This document shows positions 36,770-48,911 of a stretch of DNA of 64,000 nt, piece by piece (within the stretch, counting starts at the first letter, position 1; every line of letters starts with the position of its first letter). Origin of the DNA: Onchocerca lupi (Eukaryota; Nematoda; Chromadorea; Rhabditida; Onchocercidae). Both the position numbers and the translations under genes were made by a program. The notes beneath the pieces are model-generated. The model had not been told where the DNA came from. It searched no databases and saw nothing but the letters and a program-made list of their open reading frames with translations. The DNA lies in the NCBI GenBank assembly GCA_028564675.1, contig JAOVVO010000040.1, positions 62,001-126,000 of the forward strand. The letters run 5' to 3'.

Positions 36770-37140
36770 AAATGGTATGATATATGTAACTCAGAAATTA
36801 TTAAATAAGATACATGTAGCTTAGATATTGTTAAACGAGTTACGTGAAGTTTAGATATTGCTAAAAGAGGTACGTGTGACTTAGATACTGTTAAACGAGT
36901 AGATTGGGTATGCTAAAAAGAAATACGTGTAGCCTTGGATATTCTTAAACGAAATACGTGTAACGTAGATATTGCTAAACGAAATACGTGTAGCTTGGAT
37001 ACTGCTAAAACGAGGTGCGCGACTTAGATATTGCTGAACGAGTACATGTGAATTAAATACTGCTAAATAAGATACGTATAACTTAAATATTGTTAATCGA
37101 GATACGTGTAACTTGAATATCTTACTATATGACGTAAACG
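36770..37140. repeat. tandem repeat, about 32-33 bp unit (TACGTGTAGCTTAGATATTGCTAAACGAG)
   Basis: Roughly eleven degenerate copies, each containing TACGTG(T)A, CTTAGATA and TGYTAAACGAG in the same order. Two more partial copies lie at about 37395-37470, after a unique stretch. Confidence 0.75.
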
Positions 37141-38420
37141 TAGTTTATATACGTCAAGTTGCTTGATAAATGATACCATCCTTATCACTTCTGCTCATGC
37201 CAATTCAATCAAAATAGCAATTTAAAATTTCGCGCGGAAACCTGCAAGCATACTGAGTGTTGCAGCCAAAGTGTCGTGAGAAGAAAATTTCGCAAAAGTG
37301 TCCGTCGCTATAGAATTTCGTCACAGATCGCTATACGTGGTTTGATGGTTCGGTCAGTAGGCGGCAGATGTAGTGGATTTGCGACAAAACGTTTGTTGTA
37401 CGTGTAGCTTAGATATCTTGCTAAGAACTTGCGTGTAATCTAGACATTCTGCTATATGACGTAGATGTAATCTATATCCGGAATTTCTTATACATCGATA
37501 CACTGCTGTACGAGATAGGTTTAATTTAGCTGAAAATGATTAAATGCATGAAGCATTCGATGACAACTATCTTTGAATAATTTAGTTCAAGACAAACATT
37601 CCGTAACACATCCATCTTGAAATTTGCATTTTATTATTTCAAATCTTATCTACATTCATCTTAGTTATCTCCTATAGTTTTAATTTGTGATTGATTGAAC
37701 TTTTTGAAAAGAAAAAAAAACGCTTCAAAAGCATTTTCATTCATGAGATAGTGCATTTTTATTAGTGATTGAACGTAGTGAAAGAAGATGACACAAAGAG
37801 GCACGCATTTGAATTAGAATATCATGATATATTTATTGTGCAAGATATTGTCTCCTATTCTTTTCTTTTAATTCAGTGTAAAAAAAAAAGTCTAATTAGT
37901 CGCAAATTTTTATAAATTTTATAAATTATTCATTGTCCTCCAAAAAAAAAAAAAAAAAATTTTCTTTTTATTCATATGTGAGGATATACATCGGATTGCA
38001 GTAATTTCTCCTTCAGTGTTTCTAATTTTTATAAACTAGTACCGAACTTATCCAAAATGTCAGGATTACGCTATTTTCTAGGATAGATACCTTTCCTGTT
38101 CGTATCGAATTTACTTTTTAACACGTTATTTTTGATCGTTTTCGTGATGGTTTTTTCAAATGAATTCAATTCCTGTATATTTTATGAAGATTGAGAGTTG
38201 TGTTTGAAATTTGAAAAAATCTTATACATTCTACTAGTTTCTTCACTATGCTGATGATTAATGATTACATTTTATCTTTAAAATTCTTTTGAAGGATCTA
38301 TCTATTGCTTAAAGTTGCTGTTTAAAGTATTTCATTCTTTTAAACATTTATATAAATTTCCACATTTATTTACAGAACTAATCCGTACAGTACATGATTT
38401 TTTTTTTTCGAAGCAAATAA

Positions 38421-40223
38421 ATGCCTGAAGGACCGGTAGTCAAACGTATCAAAACAAATGATGAAGAAATTGAACGAGAGAACAAGAAACGGCTTATCGT
38501 TATTATCGAAAAATGCTCCTTAGAAAGTGCAAAGGTTACATATTTTCAATTTTACATATATAGTTTCTTCCTTCCAATGGAATCATTAGAGTGAATCTTT
38601 AATCAAGTTTAAATTAAATGTTATTAATTATACATCATATAAAATAACAGTTATATAGTCTTTCTTGGATTTGAGTAGGAAGAAGCACTTGATGATTAAT
38701 ATAGCTAGGTAGTTTAATTTCATTAGCGATAAGACAACAGTTATTCTGTTCTGAATTTGTTGACTTAATTCATATTCATATTTTTACAGGTAGGCAAAGA
38801 GTATGTGATTCTCTCCAGTGACAGACATGCCAACTTCATTCGAAACCAGAAAAGAGATCCTGCTGATTTTCGACCAGATATTCTGCATCAAGTAGATATT
38901 TTCTTAATTTTAAAAATAAATCTTCCTTCTTTTTTTTTCTATTTAATATGTTAGATGATTTTTGCTCATTTATTGTACTCATTCTAAATTTTTCGTTTGC
39001 ATACATCACAGTATTAATAATGAATCAAAATCTGACTATAGTTTGTATCGATGCACTTTTTTAATCAGTACTTCTACTTTGTATGGTTATAAATGTATCT
39101 TTCGTACTTCGAAGTATCATATTAAAATGTTGAAGGAATTAAATTATCAAAAAACGTGTAACAGTTAAAAGCATTTGATATTTAAAAATTCTTATCCATA
39201 ACGCTGCTGGTCAACTATTTTTTGTATATCGAATACTTTGTTCGAAATATCCACCTCTCTGAATGACTTTACTTTCACAATTTTTAATTTATTTCTTGCA
39301 GTGTCTTCTGATGCTTCTTGATAGTCCGTTAAATCGAGCGGATTTATTGCAAATTTATATACATACCGTCAATAACATACTGATCGAAGTGAATCCCCAG
39401 ACTCGCATCCCAAGGACATTCGATCGATTCTGTGGTTTGATGGGTTCGTTTTTCATACTTACATTATCAGCAATTATTAGTAGATCTATATCTTTTGATG
39501 TTTTGTTTCCATAGTTTTTGTATAAAATATGGCTACGAATTTTTTTGAATTGTTTTTTTGAGATTGTATTTTGCTTTAATTTCGTAATTTTTAATTCAGT
39601 ATGCTCAAAATAAATATTTATTTACTCTTCGATTAATTTATCAAGTGAGCACCAAACGATTGAATGTTGTTTCAGTGCAATTATTACATAAATTATCGAT
39701 ACGTGCAGCCGATAGTTCAGTGAAATTGCTGAAAGTGATTAGGAATCCAGTAAGCATCCATTTGCCGACTGGTTGTCGGAAAGTATTAACATCATTTCAA
39801 GCATCGGAATACATGAGTTGTAGGCAGTTTGCCGAAAGCGCTGGTAATAAGCCCATCGCAGTCATCATTGGTGGGTTTGCGAAAGGAAAGGTGAATAAAT
39901 TTGTTTTTATTTTGTTGTAATCTCTGAATTGCAATTCTTTTTAATCGAAATCAGAATTAAATTCCTGTCTGACATCATTTTTTTTTTTTTTTTGTTATTC
40001 AAACTACGTAAATTATTAGTAAAATAATTTATAATAATAAATTCGTATTAAATGAAATGATCCAGAACATATCTAACGTTCAGAAAGCTGCTTATAGGCT
40101 ACTGTGGATTATGCTGAGGAAGAGGTGAAATTAAGCAATTTTCCGTTGAGCGCTGCGTTAACATGTTCTAAACTGACATCTGGTTTCGAAGAAGTATGGA
40201 AAGTTGAAGAAGAGAATCAATAA
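38421..40223 (+). CDS. emg1: NEP1/EMG1, 18S rRNA pseudouridine N1-methyltransferase
   Basis: EMG1 is the SPOUT-fold nucleolar enzyme that methylates a pseudouridine of 18S rRNA during small-subunit assembly. Exons 38421-38534, 38790-38891, 39302-39443, 39676-39890 and 40098-40223 keep phase and give 232 residues, near the usual 240. Markers are KEYVILSSDRHANFIR, RPDILHQCLLMLLDSPLNRA with the LxxYIHT-like continuation, NPQTRIPRTFDRFCGLMVQLLHKLSIRA, KLLKVIRNP and the SAM-site loop VIIGGFAKGK, equivalent to the VGAxAHG loop elsewhere. The last exon has the family ending SNFPLSAALTCSKLTSGFEE. The start is the first ATG after a T-run and AG-less leader. The gene converges on the channel gene. Confidence 0.95.
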
Positions 40224-41246
40224 TAGGACTGCTAACAAATAACTTTACTAAAATTCTTTTCAGGAAATTCCAATTCATCTTTTTATTTTAGATTTGTAAA
40301 AACTGCAAGTATGATAAGAATGTTAGTTCTTCGATTTCTCTGTAATTCTGATAATTTTCACTTCATTCAATTTCTGAAGAAATATGAGAACCTGATTTAC
40401 ACAGTTTGATCGAACTTGCAAATAATGAAGTTTTTTCCGTGAATTTATTTTTTTGTGATAATTTCTTCTAAAATCACTAGATAAGAGATGTGTTTTTGTG
40501 CATTGCTATTAAGTTGTTCTTGGAGTGTCCTGAAAATTCAAGAATGATTCAAATATTGTTTTGTTTATTTTGATTGTTCATTTGTTAATTTGTTGTTCGT
40601 TGTTCGATTTCATTGTTTAAGTGTCGGTGAAACACAATTTATTGATGAATTTGACAAAAATTATTTAAAGATAAATTATTCTACTACATATTAAAAAAGA
40701 AAAACCACAAATTATTCTGCTACATATCAAATAATAAAAGTAACATCGATATACTGTTAGGAAGTTAGGGGAAATTCTATTGATAGAATTATAGTAAAGA
40801 ATTCATGTTTGTTGAAAATGGAAATACACTGCTTCATAATATTAGAAATTACATTACTTTCACATATTGTGTATTCCCGATTTTTGCACAGAAATCACGA
40901 GATAAAAATGCCACTTCCTTTAGACATATACTTTTTTTTTTCGCGGGAAAATTTTACAATTAAAATATAATTAATTTTTTCTTTCCGATAGAATGAGTGA
41001 TGATCTAACGCTTATTCTCTGTTCGACAAGCGAATATCAAATTAACAAATAGCTATTGTACAGAAAAAAAATTGACTGAATTATTTATCATTATTGTGTG
41101 ATATGCGCATGCTTATTTCTAATGTTAATTTGGATGGAATAAAGATACTATTTAAAAGAATGATAATAATTGATTTCCTTTTCTAATTCTGAACTTGCTA
41201 TCTTTGAAACTGGACTATTGATTGATTCCCAAAGCAAATATATACA
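40224..41246. other. convergent intergenic region between emg1 and the channel gene
   Basis: About 1 kb of AT-rich 3' flank. A duplicated ACAAATTATTCTGCTACATAT-like stretch occurs near 40670-40730. No gene was recognised. Confidence 0.4.
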
Positions 41247-44200
41247 TTAAAGTTGACTTAAAAGCCATCGGAAGAAGTTTCCTTCTTTGAGAATTAAATA
41301 AAGTACAAGTGTGAAATAAGCAATGACAAAAATGAAATAACAGAATGTGATGATTGCCAAGGATAGCCGTTTTCGTAGTCCAAATGCTATGATTGTTATT
41401 TGTTTTCGTGTCGACGTATTAGGTAAAGTTGTTTGCCGTCTTGTTAATGGCAATTTTTTGACAATATCCACATCTAAAACACGAAATTTTAGTTTTTTTT
41501 CCTTTTTTTTTTATTTCTAACTTCTGTAATATCATTTTGCATAATTTGTGATATCATTAAATTTGCATTTTAGAAAAATTAAATAAACTTGAAAATTCTA
41601 AATTAGTAAAAAACTTACTAGCCGGAATATTACTAATAAATTGGCCATTGCTAATATCAACATATTGTGTACGATATGTTGGTATCATTAAATCAATTAA
41701 TAGAATACAGACAATATGCAAAAAGGTAACGCATAACCATAAATCTTCTAACGTTAAAATACTTTCCATTCTACGAGATGATTGCTAAAAAATTAAAAAT
41801 AAATTTGAAATTATTAGAATTGAATTTAATGGAAAATTTTATTTCCATTTTATTTTAAAATTTTTTTTCCCCAACAGAAATGTGTCTTAAAAGTATTTAT
41901 TAAATCGAGAAAAAGTATTAAATAACTGAACACTAAAATGATAATTCATCGAAGAAATTTTGGCCTGAGAAATTTTTGCGACAACTATTTAGCATAATTT
42001 TTTGCGCAATTTATCAAAATTTGAATTTAATTTTTTCGCTATGCTAATTCTTATTACTTTCAATATTCATACATTATTTATTCTTCTTCATAAAAGGATC
42101 ATTTTGGCTAAATTACCATGAAAATGATACACATCAAGCCAGATATCGTAACTATGGTATGAACTTTACGACGTCTACATTGCGCAAAAATAATAACGCA
42201 AAAAATGATCGTAGAAGGCAATATATAAGCAACCAGAGATGAAAACCATAATTCTGGATAGCTTGCAATAATTTTTAATTCTTTGAATATTTCTAAAATT
42301 TCGAAATATTTGCATAACGTGAAAAATTTTTACTGAAAATGCCGATTTTTCTATCGAACAGATAATTTAGTTTCTTGATTTGTCAAGCTTATTGACTTCT
42401 CAAAGATTCGATCATAAATAAATGCATGTAATGAATTCAATTTTTGAATAAATATTGAAAACAGTTTTCAGTCTGTATGGTAGGAAGGGCCAGTTATAAT
42501 ATGAATTTTTTTAATGTCAAGAATCAAAGATTTAATTGATAATAATTAATTGCATCATTTTTTTTTTTTTGCATCAATTAAGTTGAGGAATATTTTTCAT
42601 GAAAAGTCTATGCTGCTTAATTTGACTTTCAAAACTTGCCAACATTGACCGAAACTTTTGAGATTTCTTCTGCACTACGCAAATCCTGGAAATCGCGTAG
42701 AAAAATACGCTCATCTGAAAAAAAAAAAAAGGAAAGTTGAAAAAATTTGGAAAAATGAAAAAAAAACAGTCAAATTTGCCACTGAAATTATCATAATCCT
42801 TTGTTTTCCTCTTCTAAAATAGAATATCTGAATTTTTATGATTTCTATTGTTTCTAAAATTACCAACTGAGTACCTCCAATATTTGACATAATAAATTCA
42901 CACTGAAATAGTTCGAAAGGATGTCGCCAAGTTTCGGCTGAACAGAGAAGCTCTACAGAGTATCTGAAATATTTATCAAAACAAATGATAAGAGAAATGT
43001 CAAATGTGGAGCTAAAAGTTTTAACAGATGATATTTTTGCCAAAATGATAATTTTTGGTCATTTGATCATTAACTGATTCTGATAATTTTGACTATTTGA
43101 TCATTAACTAATTCTGACAATTTGAATATTTGACAGAGAAATGATTCGTTTGCAAGAATATAAAAAGGCATTCATTCGGAACTGAAAAACACTCAATTTC
43201 CATTTTATTTTAACGAAATTATTCCCTGCAATTTTCATTTTTTTTTCTTTTTTTTTTATTTCACACATCAATTAAAAATAAATTACAAACTGGTAAAGTA
43301 CGTCGACGATGCCAATTAACGGATCCAAATAGACAGCAACATTAACCGGAACATAGGGTCGTGTCATAATTTCCGGAAGCCATGGATAATATTCCGGTGG
43401 CATCCGGAATCGATTTCTCAATCCACGAATGATAAGCCGTTCATCAGTAAATGTAACATCAACTATTAGTTCTATATGAATTTTATTCTATAAAAAAATG
43501 GAATGTAATTAAAAAATGAAAAAAAAAAAGAGACTGAAATAAGGATTTTTTTTCCTCTTCTTTATTTTATTATCAAATATTTCTTCGTCACTTGCTCAGT
43601 TATTGAATTATCTCTTATTCGAATTTCAAAAATAAAAATCGATAAATGCAATTTGAGTCTAATCTAATACAAAAATTATGTAATATATATTATTCATTTT
43701 TGCATTCGATTTTTTTAAGAATTTCGAAATTTTTAAAAAATACATTACATGATAAGGTTTAGTTGAAATAATTTTAAGATCGCAATTAAGAGCGAAATAT
43801 GTCGCATTATCATTGGTGATACGATTGTTTCGTTCCTGTGGTCTAACCGATGCATAATAATACTTGTATTTACGAGCCAATTCGGCATGCTCTTCCATCG
43901 TCAATCTGGCGATTTTCAAAATAGAAAATAGTTTTAGTGATAAGAAAATTTTTTGATCCAAATATTCTTGAAAATGATAAATTGTAGGTTTCGAAAATTC
44001 ATTAAAATATCCTACTTACGAATTTCAAAATGGAAATTTTGAAATTCACTAAAATATTTTAATTTTGAATTTTGAACTCAATTTTTAATATGAAACATCA
44101 TTTGACATCTATTTTTCAATCGCTTTTTATTTGTTAAAAATTACAACCATAAATGTATAAACTTTTACCAGTTAATAAAGTTCATAAAGTTTTGTTAAAA

Positions 44201-44343
44201 GTTTGCTATAATAATCAAAATCTTAATTACAATTTGCAATATATTGATGCAGTTTTTAAATTCAAATTAAAAATTATGATAAAATGATTTCGATCTTACC
44301 CATCAGCAGCATACAGAAGCGATGTCCATAGCATTAGCAACAT
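41247..44343 (-). CDS. divergent Cys-loop ligand-gated ion channel subunit
   Basis: Eight exons keep phase and give 376 residues: 44300-44343, 43749-43905, 43291-43487, 42875-42963, 42640-42714, 42117-42292, 41619-41784 and 41247-41473. A short signal segment (MLLMLWTSLLYAADG) is followed by the extracellular domain (IELIVDVTFTDERLIIRG; YYPWLPEIM). A Cys-loop is present with the required C-x13-C spacing, containing WRHPFE before the second Cys. Four membrane segments follow: WFSSLVAYILPSTIIFCVIIFA, VHTIVTISGLMCIIFM, DLWLCVTFLHIVCILLIDLM and ITFCYFIFVIAYFTLVLYLI. It lacks the PAR motif of anion channels and any GEK-like cation motif before M2 (CRRRKVHT), so ligand and ion selectivity cannot be predicted. 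The intron after exon 5 uses a GC donor (TTG|GCAAGT). It probably belongs to the nematode orphan LGC group. Confidence 0.75.
43045..43135. repeat. direct duplication upstream of the Cys-loop exon
   Basis: TTTGATCATTAACTRATTCTGA.AATTT occurs twice about 40 bp apart in the intron between channel exons 3 and 4. Confidence 0.6.
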
Positions 44344-46020
44344 CTTCTATGAATCATTTTTTATTATTGTCTGGGAAAAATTATAAATCAAAATTTATCA
44401 ATTCGGATGGAAAATAGAGATAAAATCTCATCCCTCAACAATTATCTCTATCATCAGAGAAAAAAAGAAAGAGAAAGGGTAGAAAATACAATGAGAGAAA
44501 AATTGTTTTTTTTGAAAATTAGTTTGATGGTACTGTTGCGACAGGAAACCTGATTTAAACTCACCGTCAAATCAATAATTCGATTCTTCAATCGCATTTA
44601 TTGAAGTTTGCCTACAATAAATGAATAAATGAAGTTTGGGAAATTCTGGAAAGCAAGAGAATGGAATCCGAGAAATAGAAAAAATCAAAGAAGTTTATGA
44701 CTGTTTGTAATCAGCTATCAGTATAGAGTATGTTTTATTCAAAATATTGCTAAAACCTGAAATTTCAACTCAGATTTCCATCATTATCACTTCATCAATA
44801 ATTTCTTCTATGAGATCGCAAAATGTCATCAGAATGCTTTTGATTTGTTGAAATTAACAAATTATGATATTCTGTAAAATTTTTTTTCAATTTTTCATTT
44901 TCATTTTCATCACCAAATGCTTCGTCAATTTTACTTCAATCTTGATTTTTGGCATTTCTTAACTCAAATTTATTGCATTTTTTTTTTTATTATCATTATT
45001 CCTTGATTTAATTATTCAATAATGGTAACATAGAAGCGAGAAAATTCTTTACACAAGTAAAAGATTTGATAATTTAAACGATTTATGCATTCATTTTTAC
45101 ATTTCCTAACTTTTAAACTTTCACATTTCCCATTTATTTTGAGAAGACAACATATTAAGTTCAATTTTTTTTTTTTTTTTGAATCAAAATTTTGCATTTA
45201 AAAATATGCAATTCAATTCAGAAGATATTAAAATCGTCCTTTCATTAAAAGGAAAGAAGAAAAGAATTGAATCTTATTGATGGAAAAAAATCAACTTAAA
45301 TTCAAGAAATATTCATTATTTATAAAATACGATATAATACATACATAAAAAGATCGCAAGAAATTTGTAATACTTCCAAATATTCAATAAATTGCAAATC
45401 TTTACATTTCAAAAGAATTCAAATTAATAAATCTTATTTATATTTAAAAATTTTTTAAATCAAAAAAAAAAGAAAAAGAATTTTCATTTAGAAATTTGCG
45501 TTTTTCATTATGTGTACCGTATTTGAAACAAAAAATTTTTTTTTAATTTATCCTTTTTTTAAGCATAAATGGGAAAATTTCCATATTGCGAGACTTTTTC
45601 CGCGCATTATTATCAGTTTCCTTATCACAGCACTGAAAGATAACAGCCAAATATAATGTTCGAATGACGCAAATGATAAATCAAGTAGCTTTTTTGTTGA
45701 CAAATGAATGTACTGAATTAAAGTTCATATTGTCCGATTAGCAATAACTTAGATAATTATCAGTTGATATCATTCGCCAAGTATTTCTTAATTTTTTTAA
45801 TTAAAATTTTAGCATTTCTTAATTACTGAATGATTCATCATATTAGAAATGTTTTCACTCATAAAATAATTTCGTACTATTCGGAAGGAACACGTTTTAG
45901 CTGTCTTCAAATGGGATATAAACAAAAACTACGTATATGAACTGTATTTTAAAACAAACGGGATCAAATTCGATTATTCGAGCAAATATTATCAAACTTT
46001 TATCAAAAAGGCTACATCGA
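44344..46020. promoter_or_regulatory. intergenic region between the TMEM216 gene and the channel gene
   Basis: About 1.7 kb on the same strand as both flanking genes. It should include the channel promoter and the TMEM216 3' end. A competing terminal exon for the TMEM216 gene (acceptor TTATCTTTCAG at about 45628) lies here. The rest is AT-rich with poly-A/T runs. Confidence 0.35.
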
Positions 46021-48911
46021 TTAAAATAATAGAAAGTCTTCTTTTAATTCTTCCCTGCAAAATGTCAGAAAAAAAACAGTTCAGATATATCGTTTGAGAT
46101 TTTCGAGAAGTTTGAAATCGGAAACTTTTCAAATTTCATGAAGTTTCTATGCCATTAAATGCTAGTGGATCTGAAAATATTTCACTGATATAAAAAAAAA
46201 AAGACAAACAAACTTCTTTGCTTTGATCGTAATTAATATTTTAACATGGTTAATGAATTAATATTTAATCATAACTAATACTTAATCATAGTTTGATATA
46301 TAATTAATACTTAATCATAATTAATGCTTTGATATATCATTTAGCTAATAATTGAAAATTTCATTTTATAGTAAGTTTCTTTGCTTTATGCCTTAAATTA
46401 AGAAAAAAGACTTTTAATGAAAAAAATAAGTTAAAATGTCCAAAATTTTTCTAAATAAAATTCGGAATGTAAATGATGTCACTAAACAGTAACATTAAAA
46501 ACGCTTAATAACTTGGAAAATCAAAATGAATTTCTTTAATTCTAGCTCTACTTTGAGTACATTTTCCAACTTTTAACCAGCTTGACTACAAAAAACTAAA
46601 AATTTTTGAAATGAAACTGAACATCTTTAAATTTCATTATTTTTGACAAGTAATTGATATAATTACTGACAAACAGGCAGATAGATAAACAAATTTTGTG
46701 AGATACGATTCTTCGATAAAGTGAAAATATTTTACAGAATCCTTTTCAAGTATTCAATCTTCAACAAACAATTATTTATTTTCTGAGATCTAAAGTCTTA
46801 ATTTTAATTTCTCAATTTCTTTTTTTAAATCTTGATCTTAATAGAGTCCTAATTTCTTTTTTTTTTTTCAGTTTACTAAAGAAAATTGCAAACCTCAAAA
46901 AATTGGCGATAGCTGCAATGGCAAATAATGTTTCAATGATAACGAAAAAGGCTTCCACACATACAATGATAAATTCGATGAATAGAACATAATTTTGAAA
47001 AACAGCCCAGTAAACACAAAGTGATAAGGTAAGTGCATTCAGAAGAAGAGCGAATAATAAGTAGATACTGGTCTCAGTAAGATTACCTTTACGTGCTAAA
47101 AGTTAGTTCAGGATGAAATTTAAGGTTAGAATAAAAATAAACATTTTCAATTGCAAAACGATAAGACCACTGAACGAACATTCATTTTCCAAATTTCCAT
47201 CCAATAGCATTTAAACTTCTTTGTTCTTGGCCGAAAAAATGGTTCGTTCATTCAGCCAATCGTGATCCTTATAATTGGTTTGAATATCGGGAAATAGCTT
47301 TTCATAAAAAGGTTGGAGCATTTCATAATTTTAGTGAATGGAAAATAAAAACTTATTTAGTCAAGAAATCGTATTTATTTTCTTATATTTCAAAAAAGCA
47401 AAAGTTTTATATGACATAGTATTAAAATTTATAATTCTGCAATCATTTTCAATTATCTTTTTGAGCCAAGAATTTTCAAAATAGAAAAAAAGGCGGTAAT
47501 TGTTAGCACTGAAAGTTCAAATAATCCAGAAAAAATTTCCTGAATTATTCAGCAAGTTTTTCCAGAACAAGAATAAGGCATGATTTTTTTTGCATATAAC
47601 GACATTAACAAAATCGGATCATTTTAAAATATTAATATTTGTAAGAAGAAGAGTAATATGTTACCCCAATATAAACGCAACATTTCATTTGGAATAAAAA
47701 GAATAATCAGCAAAAATTCGCAAATTTTGACATCTATCGCATACGGTAGCACTGATACTGTAATTCAGTATTCATTTTCTTTCGAAAGACAACCTTCGCA
47801 AAGAAATAACAAATGAATGAAAAAAAATAAGGTGAAAATAGATTTATATAACTTATTGTTTTCATATCGGAAATTTAGAGAATTTTTTTTTTCGACAATT
47901 ATAATTGAAAATTTTGGAATTAAATAAAACTGCGAAAATTTCTAAAATGATTGAAAATTTTTTGAAGTTAATTAAAATCTTTATAACAGAATTCGCGACA
48001 AATTTTTCAAATTAACCCTTTATTCTGTCAATTCAAAAGCAAGTCTTTAGAATATTTGATTTTAATTTGAAAAATTAAAGAAAAACAAAATTTCAGATTA
48101 AAAATTAATTTAAAAAAAAAAAGAAAAAAGCAGGAAATGTGAGAGAAATCATTTTTTCATCAAATGGAGGAAAAATATGTTAAAAAAGAAATTACAGCAA
48201 ACTTCGAGAAGTGCAAATTCTAAAGGCATTTTTCTATCACAATATTCGTATTGTTTGTTTGGCTGCAAAAAAAAAAAAAAAACTGAAGATTTCTCAAAAA
48301 TAATTTTTAATTGAACTAAATAAGAACGAAAGAAATTTAAAAGTTCCAGAAATTACAAAACTGCACTTTGTTTACGTGATTTCTAAATATTTATTGATCT
48401 ATGTAAAAGTAAAAAAATAAAATAAAATATTTCATTTACCTTTGAAGAAGTACAAAAATAAAAGAATTGCAATGAAAATGAATGATACTGGTCGATTAAG
48501 ATACAAAAGAAGTTGCAATGGAAGTGATGACTTCTGAAGAAAATGCTGTAAGTATTTTAGTAAATTGGGAAAAAAGAAAAAGATAAACAAATTTAGTGAA
48601 TTTTGAAATTTATTAATGCTAGCAATTGCTTCAATTTACCCAATCGATATCAAAGAAGCCAAGTTATTACTGCAGAGAGCAATAAGGTCAAGTTATTATG
48701 AAGCAATTTTAAGCAACCTTCTAATTTTATAGAAAAGATAAATAAAATGTAATGTATGATATTCGAGATTTAAGGCTGGAATTCATCTTTTCAAGTTTAC
48801 TCCCTTCATCCTATGTAAGGCTATTTTTTATGAAAAAAAAAAAAAAAAAAGGAAAAGTTACGAGAAAATTTCAATTCCTATTCAAATACTTACCACATTC
48901 GAATGAATCAT
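46021..48911 (-). CDS. mks-2: TMEM216/MKS-2, ciliary transition-zone membrane protein
   Basis: TMEM216 is a four-helix membrane protein of the MKS module at the base of cilia, needed for the transition-zone gate. Exons 48894-48911, 48440-48533, 47665-47757, 46894-47095 and 46021-46054 keep phase and give 146 residues, against 145-148 in vertebrates. The family pattern is visible in order: SSLPLQLLLYLN, first helix, KVSVLPY, second helix ending NEMLRLYW, then the hallmark RKGNLTE, third helix, QNYVLFIEF, last helix and AAIANFLR near the end. The last exon adds EELKEDFLLF. Its acceptor TTTTGCAG is strong, but another acceptor at 45628 also gives an open tail. TMEM17 and TMEM80 are paralogs, but KGN[LC] and QxYVLxxE favour TMEM216. 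An RFX X-box sits just upstream (48984-49004). Confidence 0.8.

Larger units (their letters stand above)
34982..38420. promoter_or_regulatory. divergent intergenic region between ced-3 and emg1
   Basis: 3.4 kb between two head-to-head genes. It should hold both promoters. 35.4-35.7 kb is less AT-rich and includes GATC/TCGAT-rich sequence. Two tandem-repeat arrays fill 36.23-37.14 kb (listed separately). No exon was supported. Confidence 0.45.

Noticed and set aside
43291..43487. Apparent single-base frameshift in channel exon 3
   Set aside because: On re-reading the bases around 43440 the frame is continuous; the shift was a reading error.
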